Assembly (NCBI RefSeq): GCF_003226325.1
Contig: NZ_PDOD01000001.1
Coordinates: forward strand, 744,001 to 808,000
Length of the DNA: 64,000 bases
Direction of reading: 5' to 3'
From: Salipaludibacillus keqinensis
GTDB taxonomy: Bacteria; Bacillota; Bacilli; Bacillales; Salisediminibacteriaceae
Below the pieces are notes generated by a model. The model saw only the letters and a list, made by a program, of their open reading frames with translations. It had not been told where the DNA came from and searched no databases. Both the position numbers and the translations under genes were made by a program. This document shows positions 50,965 through 57,962 of the stretch, in pieces (the first letter of the stretch is position 1; the number at the start of each line of letters is the position of its first letter).

Positions 50965-51702
50965 ATGGAAACTTTATTTACCCCATCAAACGTGAAAAAA
51001 CTGAAAGCAGTGAAAAAGGAACTCACGCGGTTTATGATGACGTACCAGTTTGCGTTGGATGAATTAAGTACGAAGATAGATATTTTACAGCAGGAGTTTC
51101 ATTACATTCATGATTATAATCCGATTGAACATGTGAAGTCTCGTATAAAGACACCGGAAAGCATTTTGAAAAAGGTTCACAGGAAAGGCATTGATCTGAC
51201 CCTCCCGGCGATTAGAGACACCATTCACGATATTGCGGGTATTCGGATCACGTGCTCTTTTATATCAGATATATACGAGTTAAGTTATATGCTAGAGAAT
51301 CAAAAAGATATTCAAGTGGTGGAACGAAAAGATTATATCATGAACCCAAAGCCTAATGGGTACCAAAGTCTTCATTTAATTCTTGAGATTCCTGTCTTTA
51401 TGTCTGATAGAGTTCTTGACGTGTATGTTGAAGTTCAAATACGCACGATTGCTATGGATTTCTGGGCTAGTCTTGAACATAAAATTTATTATAAATATAA
51501 CCACGAAGCGCCCCCTGCGATTCTTCAGGAATTAAAGGAGGCAGCAGAAACGGCAGGCCGACTGGATGAGAAGATGGAAAGGCTCCATAAAGAAATAAAT
51601 AAGGCTAAAGAGACCGAAAATGACACCCATTTCATCATGAATCATGAGAAACTTCATCTTCCTGAAGAATTCCTGGCCACTTATATTAACTCAGCACGAT
51701 AA
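50965..51702 (+). CDS. Small alarmone synthetase (RelA/SpoT synthetase domain only; YwaC/YjbM type)
   Basis: 245 residues, no HD hydrolase or TGS domain. Motifs: HVKSRIKTPESILKKVHRKG (~54-73, ATP and GDP binding), IHDIAGIRITCSF (~85-97), NPKPNGYQSLHLILE (~127-141) and VEVQIRTIAMDFWASLEHKIYYK (partly QIRTIAMDFWASLEHK, ~153-168). It makes (p)ppGpp. B. subtilis YwaC is induced by envelope stress, which agrees with this gene lying behind the two-component operator and next to a PLD-type synthase. Confidence 0.9.
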   Translation: METLFTPSNVKKLKAVKKELTRFMMTYQFALDELSTKIDILQQEFHYIHDYNPIEHVKSRIKTPESILKKVHRKGIDLTLPAIRDTIHDIAGIRITCSFISDIYELSYMLENQKDIQVVERKDYIMNPKPNGYQSLHLILEIPVFMSDRVLDVYVEVQIRTIAMDFWASLEHKIYYKYNHEAPPAILQELKEAAETAGRLDEKMERLHKEINKAKETENDTHFIMNHEKLHLPEEFLATYINSAR

Positions 51703-51723
51703 TATCCGGAGAGGAGATGGAAG

Positions 51724-53172
51724 ATGGCCGTTAAAATAAGTAAAAAAATCGCTTTTGTTCTGTTTGGATTGGTTAGCATGTACGTTATTTATGCGTTCAT
51801 CTCAGGAGTGCTCCTGTTTCAGTTTGCCGAACCAAACAAGGGGAGTCATACAGTTGAAGATTCTCAACAGTTTTATAGCGACGAGCTTTCCAAGGACAGA
51901 ATCGTCTTACTTGAAGATCGATATGAATCGGGCTTAGCACGTATTCACCTTATGGAAAATGCTAGTGACTCTATAGATGTGTCTTTTTATACATGGCACG
52001 ATGGACTATCCAGTGATATATTTTTCTCGACAATCGTGGATGCAGCTGACCGAGGAGTGGACGTTCGACTTCTTATGGATGGGATATTCCATCATTTAAG
52101 AGGTGATTTAAAAGAAATTATGTATGCCTTCTCGTATCATCCGAACATCGAGATAAAATTTTATGAACCATTTGATGCTTTGCGTCCTTGGACTTGGAAT
52201 AACAGGCTTCACGATAAATTAATGATTGTGGATAATGAACGAGCAATGGTTGGAGGTCGAAACATTGGCGATAAATATTTTGCGCCAGAAGGATATAAGG
52301 GAGCCTCTAATGATAGGGATCTTGTGGTACTTGATACGGACATGAGAAATAATCATGACAGCGTATTGAAAGAGATGGAAGATTACTTTGATTACATTTG
52401 GGTCCACGATTTTTCAGAACATCCGACGAATGAACGCTTTGGACCTAATGATAGGGAGGCAAGAGAAGGTCTCGCGACTCTGCGAGAGCGCCATCAAGAA
52501 CTGCAAGAGTTACATAGTGACATGTTTAACCAAGACGTTGATTGGTTAGATAAGTCATTTCCAGCTAACAAAGTCAGCTTCATTCATAACCCAATCGATC
52601 GTCTGAATAAAGAACCTTTGGTATGGAAAGGTCTTGCCAGTATGGCAGAAGGGGCTTCAAAATCTGTGCTTATTCAAAGTCCTTATGTCATCCCTACTGA
52701 GAATATGATGGAGCACATACATTTGGATGAGGTGACCTCTAAAGAAGTAAGCATTTTGACTAATTCTCTTTCTGCCACTTCAAATGTGCTCGCCTATTCA
52801 GGGTATTCAAGGGTCAGGGAAGACATCGTGGATTCAGGGTTGGAGATTTACGAGTTTCAAGGTCCGTCCGAATCACTTCACGGAAAAACGTTTGTTTTTG
52901 ATGATAGGGTGAGTGCTGTTGGATCATTTAATGTAGACCCTAGAAGTACGTTCTTAAGCACAGAGGTCATGGTCGTCGTGGATAGCGAAGAGTTCGCTGA
53001 GGCTTTAACAAACAATATGGAAGATTATATGAAACACCACAGCCTGAAGGTTGCTCAAGACGGGACGTATAAAGAGCATGCTTATGTTCAAGAAGAAGAA
53101 GTTTCTTTAGGGAAATCAGGTTTAACTTGGGGCTTATCTCTCGTCACTAGATACTTTCTCTATTTAATATAG
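51724..53172 (+). CDS. Phospholipase D-superfamily (cardiolipin synthase-like) membrane protein
   Basis: 482 residues. One N-terminal helix (~8-32). Two HxK(x4)D motifs: LHDKLMIVDNERAMVGGRNIGDKYF (partly LHDKLMIVD, ~161-169) and LHGKTFVFDDRVSAVGSFNVDPRS (partly LHGKTFVFD, ~385-393). Ends in a short hydrophobic segment (LSLVTRYFLYLI). Likely a membrane enzyme joining or cleaving phospholipids, cardiolipin synthase-like. GGAGAGGAGATGGAAG ribosome site, 21 bases after the alarmone synthetase. Confidence 0.85.
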   Translation: MAVKISKKIAFVLFGLVSMYVIYAFISGVLLFQFAEPNKGSHTVEDSQQFYSDELSKDRIVLLEDRYESGLARIHLMENASDSIDVSFYTWHDGLSSDIFFSTIVDAADRGVDVRLLMDGIFHHLRGDLKEIMYAFSYHPNIEIKFYEPFDALRPWTWNNRLHDKLMIVDNERAMVGGRNIGDKYFAPEGYKGASNDRDLVVLDTDMRNNHDSVLKEMEDYFDYIWVHDFSEHPTNERFGPNDREAREGLATLRERHQELQELHSDMFNQDVDWLDKSFPANKVSFIHNPIDRLNKEPLVWKGLASMAEGASKSVLIQSPYVIPTENMMEHIHLDEVTSKEVSILTNSLSATSNVLAYSGYSRVREDIVDSGLEIYEFQGPSESLHGKTFVFDDRVSAVGSFNVDPRSTFLSTEVMVVVDSEEFAEALTNNMEDYMKHHSLKVAQDGTYKEHAYVQEEEVSLGKSGLTWGLSLVTRYFLYLI

Positions 53173-53538
53173 AAGGAACTAGAAAGCTAGATATGAAGGT
53201 TAAATCGTGATTGGCGTGCCTTCCTTCCATTATTCGTCACATGATAAAGGGAGGATGCGCCAGTCTCATATGAACAAAGTTTTGACTATGTTAAGAGATG
53301 AGAGTAGGAAACTCAACGTCGATAAATTTTCTTTTTATAGAAATATAGTAATAAAATGGTAGTAAAATAAACAGGCCGAGTGTAAAATGAAAGAGAATAG
53401 AGAATAGAGAGTAGAGAATAGAGAGTAGAGAGTTATTCAAACGTTTGCTGGAAATATAAATGAAGGTGATCGAAAAAATTATTAGATGAAATGCTTGTAG
53501 GTTAAATTTTCTGAAAATTTAAAAAGAGGTTGATGAGG
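53173..53538. other. Spacer with a 7-bp microsatellite
   Basis: 366 bases without a gene. Besides the AGAGAAT/AGAGAGT repeat (53392-53433) only A/T-rich sequence is seen, and a weak GGCG/CGCC pairing near 53215-53262 that may end the previous operon. Confidence 0.45.
53392..53433 (+). repeat. 7-bp tandem repeat AGAGAAT/AGAGAGT
   Basis: Six consecutive heptamers alternating between AGAGAAT and AGAGAGT-like units. It lies about 105 bases before the prolyl hydroxylase start, so unit-number change could alter promoter spacing. Confidence 0.75.
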
Positions 53539-54195
53539 ATGAACGTTGATTCTAAAGATATGACTAGTAAAGAACAAACGATTTTTCACCATGTTGGAAA
53601 TAAAATTGTAACGGAAGATAGGGAAATCAACATCGTTGCGCGAGTTGAAGAACCATTGATTGTCGTGTTAGGGAATGTCTTAAGTGATGAAGAATGTGAT
53701 GAATTGATCAGCTTATCAAAAGACAGAATGAAGCGTTCGAAAGTAGGAAGTTCACGTAATGAAAATGACCTCAGAACAAGTACTAGTATGTTTTTAGAAG
53801 AAAGTGAAAATGAGGTTGTTATGAGAATTGAAAAAAGACTCTCGCAAATCATGAATATCCCTTTTGAACACGGAGAAGACTTGCTAATTTTAAATTATAA
53901 AATAGGTCAAGAGTACAAAGCTCACTTTGATTTTTTTTCATCCAAAAACCACTCAGTGGATAATCCGAGGATTAGCACCTTAGTGATGTATTTAAATGAT
54001 GTTGAAGAAGGTGGAGAGACCTTCTTCCCGGAACTTGGCTTTTCTGTATCCCCTCAAAAAGGGATGGCGGTGTATTTTGAGTATTTCTATAACAATCAAG
54101 ACTTGAACGAGTTAACTCTGCATGGCGGTGCTCCGATTATTAAGGGTGATAAGTGGGCTGCTACGAAATGGATGCGTAGAAAAAGAGTTAAATAA
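53539..54195 (+). CDS. 2-oxoglutarate/Fe(II) prolyl 4-hydroxylase-like protein
   Basis: 218 residues from ATG 53539 (AAGAGG at 10 bases; ATG 53533 is closer). Double-stranded beta helix with the iron triad: His and Asp in YKAHFDFF (~131-133) and distal His in LTLHGGAPIIKGDKWAATKW (~196), with Lys for 2-oxoglutarate at ~207. VEEGGETFFPELGFSVSPQKG (partly GGETFFPELG) is typical of P4H. Similar to the Bacillus anthracis P4H. Substrate may be proline in proteins such as collagen-like or EF-Tu; unknown here. Confidence 0.88.
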   Translation: MNVDSKDMTSKEQTIFHHVGNKIVTEDREINIVARVEEPLIVVLGNVLSDEECDELISLSKDRMKRSKVGSSRNENDLRTSTSMFLEESENEVVMRIEKRLSQIMNIPFEHGEDLLILNYKIGQEYKAHFDFFSSKNHSVDNPRISTLVMYLNDVEEGGETFFPELGFSVSPQKGMAVYFEYFYNNQDLNELTLHGGAPIIKGDKWAATKWMRRKRVK

Positions 54196-54256
54196 TGGTT
54201 GTTAGTGTTGAGTCTCTCGTTTTTGTACGTGAGGGCTGCTGATTAGGGAATGATAA

Positions 54257-54379
54257 GGTAGGTTTTTAAGGGTAATTAATTATAAAAACCAGCTGTCTTA
54301 CGCACCGCCAGAGCACCCATTCGGCACCGTGCATGAAATGAAGGCAGATGCCATAGCTGCTGAGGAAGACCATTATTAG
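54257..54379 (+). pseudogene. C-terminal gene fragment
   Basis: Open frame without a start, ending TAG at 54377. It encodes LSYAPPEHPFGTVHEMKADA then IAAEEDHY, which looks like real protein. Directly followed by a terminator. The parent gene is not recognised. Confidence 0.35.
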
Positions 54380-54387
54380 AAAAAATA

Positions 54388-54427
54388 GGTGCCTGACTCC
54401 AGCGTGCTGGGGGCGGGCACTTTTTTA
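54388..54427 (+). terminator. Terminator-like hairpin
   Basis: GGTGCCTGACTCCAGCGTGC pairs imperfectly with the GGGGGCGGGCAC that follows, then T6. The word GGTGCCTGACTCC is a common intergenic element in Bacillus. Confidence 0.6.
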
Positions 54428-54478
54428 GAGCTCCAATATGGTATAATTAGGGCATTAGGCAGTAAAGGAATGATGAGA

Positions 54479-54976
54479 ATGAATACTTCAACGACTACGT
54501 TAACAATGACTCGCCAATTTAGTGCTTCAGCAGATAGCTTATTTGATGCATGGATGAATCCTGAAAAGATGAAGAAATGGTTTTTTACGATGGAGCAGAC
54601 AAATCAAGTAGCAAACAATGAACCTCATGTTGGGGGCACGTGGGAAATTGTCGATCATCGCGATGGCACAGATTACAGAGCTATAGGTGAATATATAGAA
54701 GTGGAGCCATTAAATAAAATTGTATTAACAGTGAAAATGCCACAATTCAGTGATTCCGAAGACCGAATGACCGTAGATTTTATTCCTTTAGAACAGGGCT
54801 GTGAAATGGTTTTCACTCATGTCATTTTTGTTCCACACGAAGAGGGATGGACGAAGGAAGACATAGATAAATCAGTGCAGGAATATCACGATCAAACCGA
54901 ACACGGCTGGGGTCTTATGTTCGATAACTTAAAGCAATTGGTTGAGACGGGGAAAGTAGATGGTCCGCAGGAATAA
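54479..54976 (+). CDS. SRPBCC (AHSA1/START-like) domain protein
   Basis: 165 residues from ATG 54479 (AAAGGA site at 9 bases; TATAAT at 54442-54447). AHSA1 pattern: RQFSASADSLFDAWMNPEKMKKWFF (partly FDAWMNPEKMKKWFF, ~19-33), GGTWEIVDHRDGTDYRAIGEY and EHGWGLMFDNLKQLVE (~142-157). Lipid/hydrophobe-binding fold; role unknown. The frame extends upstream across the terminator, which is not coding. Confidence 0.85.
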   Translation: MNTSTTTLTMTRQFSASADSLFDAWMNPEKMKKWFFTMEQTNQVANNEPHVGGTWEIVDHRDGTDYRAIGEYIEVEPLNKIVLTVKMPQFSDSEDRMTVDFIPLEQGCEMVFTHVIFVPHEEGWTKEDIDKSVQEYHDQTEHGWGLMFDNLKQLVETGKVDGPQE

Positions 54977-55044
54977 AACAAAGTTCTCGAGGACAGGAGC
55001 GGACTGAAAATAGAGTTCGCTTCTTTCATTTATCTTCATTGAAA

Positions 55045-55073
55045 CGGCCAAGCACTAGGGTAGTTGGCTTTTT
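55045..55073 (+). terminator. Terminator after the SRPBCC gene
   Basis: GGCCAA / TTGGC stem with a 12-base loop, followed by T5ATTGG. Confidence 0.55.
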
Positions 55074-55086
55074 ATTGGCGGGGAGG

Positions 55087-55302
55087 ATGAGAGCGATTAC
55101 TAATAAAGTCATTTTCATAAACGCAGGTTTGTATGCAACTGGAATTTTAGTTATTAATCTTATTCTAAGGAATTTTTTAGATATAAGTTTAGGACAAGTA
55201 GCCGTGTTTGGCTTAGCAGCGTTTGTTTTTCTCTTTTTCTTCTTAAAATTAGCTGCACCGATTTTTACTGATATTTATAACAGTCGTCGCAAAACTAAAT
55301 GA
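55087..55302 (+). CDS. Small two-helix membrane protein (71 aa)
   Basis: 71 residues: MRAITNKVIFINAGLYATGI, helix ~8-28 and helix ~38-60, ending IYNSRRKTK. The GGGGAGG ribosome site abuts ATG 55087, which is abnormally tight; a TTG at 55039 would lie in the terminator. Family not recognised. Confidence 0.5.
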   Translation: MRAITNKVIFINAGLYATGILVINLILRNFLDISLGQVAVFGLAAFVFLFFFLKLAAPIFTDIYNSRRKTK

Positions 55303-55594
55303 GGTAGAAATCCATGCTGGTAGGCTTACGAGATCCCCATGAAGACCATATGATAATTTGGGAAATATTGTTCACAGATATGACAATATCACTCCATGTT
55401 TTCTTCACAATATTAGTTTAATATAATGGGTAGGGACAGGGGATGTACCTATAGATCACGTAGAGATCATTTTCACGAGACAGGTGGTTCTACGAGTAAT
55501 GTTTCGTAGAATTTGTGAACATTCGTTCTGACCCAAAGAAATACACGCTATAAAACGAAAGAATAAATATAAAGTAAAAGGTGGTGAACAGTTT

Positions 55595-56131
55595 ATGAAA
55601 ATAAAAATCTTATCGTTTTTAGGGCTGCTCATTGTGGCTGTGGTGGCGTATAATTTCGTTTCGAATGACGACAATTCGGCGTCTGAAGAAGTTGAAACGA
55701 ATGATATTAAAGAATTGGTTCATGATTATAGTGTTGGAAACATCGAGAATCAAGTCGCTTCCATCACATCTCACCAGCTGATTGTCACAGACACAGATGA
55801 AAGCGAACAAACGTATGACCTTCCTGAAGATGACTTCTTTGTATCAATCGCGCCTTATGAAAATGAAACTCACCCTTGAAGCATTCATAACCTGACAGGT
55901 TGTCAGGGAGAATTGACAGGTGAACAGTTTGACGTATACATTGAAGATGATAATGGAAATGTTATAGTAGACGAAACGATGGAATCTCTTCCAAACGGAT
56001 TTATCGATTTGTGGTTGCCTCGTGATCACACGTATCAGGTCATAATTGAGCACGATGGAAAAACAGTAGAATCAGATATTTCTACATTTGAAGGCGATGA
56101 CACTTGTATAACGACAATGCAGTTGATGTAA
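55595..56131 (+). CDS. cueP: CueP-family copper-binding protein with in-frame TGA at a conserved Cys (candidate selenoprotein)
   Basis: 178 codons if TGA at 55877-55879 (codon 95) is read. ATG behind AAAGGTGGTGAACAGTTT. Residues 1-22 are a signal/anchor segment. The CueP domain follows: FFVSIAPYENETHP-[TGA]-SIHNLTGCQGELTGEQ. CueP proteins have THPC...LTGC, so TGA stands at the first of three conserved copper-binding Cys; the others are present as codons 103 (TGT) and 171 (TGT). Downstream, ETMESLPNGFIDLWLPRDH (~125-143) and DDTCITTMQL are fully conserved. Both halves are in the same frame with no other lesion. A SECIS-like hairpin follows the TGA. CueP binds Cu outside the membrane (periplasm in Salmonella). 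Selenocysteine is the favoured reading; nonsense mutation is the alternative. Confidence 0.82.
55877..55907 (+). promoter_or_regulatory. Candidate SECIS element in cueP
   Basis: Seven-bp perfect stem CCTGACA (55891-55897) / TGTCAGG (55901-55907) with loop GGT, starting 18 nt after the TGA. Both first loop bases are G. The core CAGGT resembles the apical AGGU of the E. coli fdhF SECIS. Confidence 0.6.
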
Positions 56132-56135
56132 ATGG

Positions 56136-56160
56136 AAAGCACCTGACGAGGTGCTTTTTT
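56136..56160 (+). terminator. Terminator after cueP
   Basis: AAAGCACCT / AGGTGCTTT hairpin with 4-base loop and T6, immediately after the stop codon at 56131; it fits a gene ending there rather than at the TGA. Confidence 0.9.
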
Positions 56161-56164
56161 GTTG

Positions 56165-56239
56165 TTTAACGAAGCAAGTTAGTCTCGAAACGATAAGAAG
56201 AGGGACAAACTTTGCCGAGACGAGATTAAGTTTGTCCCT
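56165..56239 (+). repeat. GGGACAAAC-type repeat, second locus
   Basis: GAAGCAAGTTAGTCTCG (56172-56188) is followed by GGGACAAACTT (56202-56212) and its perfect complement AAGTTTGTCCC (56228-56238). Same family as 20025-20150. Confidence 0.7.
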
Positions 56240-56375
56240 ACTTTAATTGAAAGCCTTCTTTAATTGATATCCATGTTGAGCAAGTTTTCATTATAGTCGA
56301 TAGGGGGTACGGGTGAGTACAACCATCTCTCACACATAAAAAAAGAAGGTAACTCGCGGCAAAGGAGGAAAATAG

Positions 56376-56570
56376 ATGGACTTTATTACAGGCCTAATTC
56401 TGGCAATTGGAATCATTGCCGCTTGGGTTATTGGATTCATCTTGCCTTATCGGAAGGGTCAGGATGATGAGGAGATTGGCGAGAAAACGCTCTATATTTA
56501 TAGGGGCTTGGGAGTAGCTTGTCTAATAGCCGCATTTCTAATTGCGCAATGGATTTTATCGATCGGATGA
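56376..56570 (+). CDS. Small two-helix membrane protein (64 aa)
   Basis: 64 residues; helices ~3-23 and ~43-62, with acidic loop GQDDEEIGEKTL. AAAGGAGG ribosome site. No recognised family; uncharacterised small membrane protein. Confidence 0.6.
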   Translation: MDFITGLILAIGIIAAWVIGFILPYRKGQDDEEIGEKTLYIYRGLGVACLIAAFLIAQWILSIG

Positions 56571-56868
56571 TAGATGATAAACGTGATCATACATAGTGAG
56601 CGTGTACCTGCATTTTTATTTAAAAATTAAACAATGTGGACCGGTGATTTCAACTTTTTTAAATAGTCCGTAAAGCGATAATCAAAGGGTGCTAGGCAAA
56701 TGCTTTCTCGTAAAAAGTGAATATTGAATCGTTAATTGGTATACTTCAAGGACAAGAAAGAAATGTTCGGGGTACATATTCACACTACAGGTTCTCATAT
56801 GTAAGGCAAAATTTATCTTTGTTGACGTATGAAAATCGTCCCCAGTAATGAGGAGATGAGGGATAACA
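56571..56868. other. Spacer before the HTH/jelly-roll regulator
   Basis: 298 bases with no ORF supported by a ribosome site. GAGGAGATGAGGGATAACA at its end is the site of the next gene. Confidence 0.4.
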
Positions 56869-57783
56869 TTGAAGTCTAAGCATGTATCATACGACGAAGA
56901 ATCATTAAAAGTATTAAAAGCGATCGCCAACAAGCATCGACTTGAAATATTGCGTATTTTAAGCGTCCGGCCCCATAACGTCAATGAATTGGCAGAAAAA
57001 TTGAACCTTCCTTTTTCTACAACGGCTACAAATGTAAAAAAGTTAGAAGATGTGCAATTAATCTCAACGGAATTGGTTCCGGGACGTGGCACACAAAAAG
57101 TGAATGCCAAAAATTATGACCGAATTATTCTTGATCTTTTTGAAAAAGAAAAAGAAATAAACGATAAACAGTTCTTTATAGATATGCCGATAGGGGACTA
57201 TTTCGATTGTTATGTTCAGCCAAACTGTGGCTTAGTTGGAGAAAAAAGTTATATAGGTATGCAAGATGATCCTCGTGCTTTTTATGAACCAGGAAGGAAA
57301 GAGGCTCAACTTCTTTTCATGCGTCACGGATTTGTGGAGTATCGGTTTCAGAACAAGATCCCCTATGGAGCAAAAGTGAAAGAGATCGAAGTTGCTGCTG
57401 AGTTATGTTCAGAGGCACCAAATCATAAACTGGATTGGCCATCGGATATCACGGTTTGGATCAATGGTATAGAGGTGGGAACATGGACTTCTCCTAGTGA
57501 TTTTGGTGGCGAACGTGGATTTTTAACACCTTCATGGTGGCATACGAATTATACACAGTATGGCATGCTAAAGCGATGGAAGATCACCCATGAAGGATGC
57601 TTTATTGATGGGAATAATATCATTGACACAGTGAATATTGACCAGTTAGAGCTAGAGAAACACCCTTTTATATCAATAAAAATAGGAATAAAAGAGGATG
57701 CAGATAATAAAGGCGGATTTAACTTATTTGGCCATAAATTCGGTAATTACGAGCAGGGGATTCACTTAACATTAGATGTTTAA
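56869..57783 (+). CDS. ArsR-type HTH regulator fused to a large C-terminal domain
   Basis: 304 residues, TTG start. N-terminal winged helix (~8-90): LKAIANKHRLEILRILSVRP, ELAEKLNLPFSTTATNVKKL and PGRGTQKVNAKNYDRI. The C-terminal ~200 residues form an uncharacterised beta-rich domain with CYVQPNCGLVGEKSYIGMQD (~106-125) and TVWINGIEVGTWTSPSDFGG (~197-216), reminiscent of sugar-binding jelly-roll folds. It precedes a GH2 glycosidase and a GPH sugar symporter, so it probably senses their sugar. Such large ArsR-like sugar regulators exist in Firmicutes but are little studied. Confidence 0.82.
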   Translation: MKSKHVSYDEESLKVLKAIANKHRLEILRILSVRPHNVNELAEKLNLPFSTTATNVKKLEDVQLISTELVPGRGTQKVNAKNYDRIILDLFEKEKEINDKQFFIDMPIGDYFDCYVQPNCGLVGEKSYIGMQDDPRAFYEPGRKEAQLLFMRHGFVEYRFQNKIPYGAKVKEIEVAAELCSEAPNHKLDWPSDITVWINGIEVGTWTSPSDFGGERGFLTPSWWHTNYTQYGMLKRWKITHEGCFIDGNNIIDTVNIDQLELEKHPFISIKIGIKEDADNKGGFNLFGHKFGNYEQGIHLTLDV

Positions 57784-57800
57784 ATATAGAACTATCGAAC

Positions 57801-57846
57801 GAAAAGAGCCTTCATCAAATTATTTTTGGTGGAGGCTCTTGTTTAT
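57801..57846 (+). terminator. Terminator after the regulator gene
   Basis: AAGAGCCT / AGGCTCTT stem with a longer paired inner part (CATCA/TGGTG), T-rich tail. It separates the regulator from the GH2 operon. Confidence 0.75.
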
Positions 57847-57852
57847 TACTAT

Positions 57853-57919
57853 AAAAACGGTTACAATAAAACCACGCAAATGAATGCGCTTTATTTTTTT
57901 ATTTATTATTACCGTTTTT
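57853..57919 (+). promoter_or_regulatory. Inverted-repeat operator candidate of the GH2 operon
   Basis: AAAAACGGTTA (57853-57863) and TTACCGTTTTT (57909-57919) are near-perfect complements about 45 bases apart, flanking the likely promoter. A third TACCGTTTT lies at ~61245 after the operon. Candidate binding sites for the regulator at 56869. Confidence 0.45.
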
Positions 57920-57962
57920 GAGGTAATTAAACTACTATTTAAGTAATGAAAGGTTGATTTGA

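Noticed and set aside
54389-54478. Upstream extension of the SRPBCC protein
   Set aside because: It would be encoded by a terminator hairpin and promoter; ATG 54479 has a proper ribosome site.
55913-56131. A separate 72-codon gene downstream of a truncated CueP
   Set aside because: Same frame as the upstream part, no ribosome site of its own, and the joined product is a complete CueP domain.
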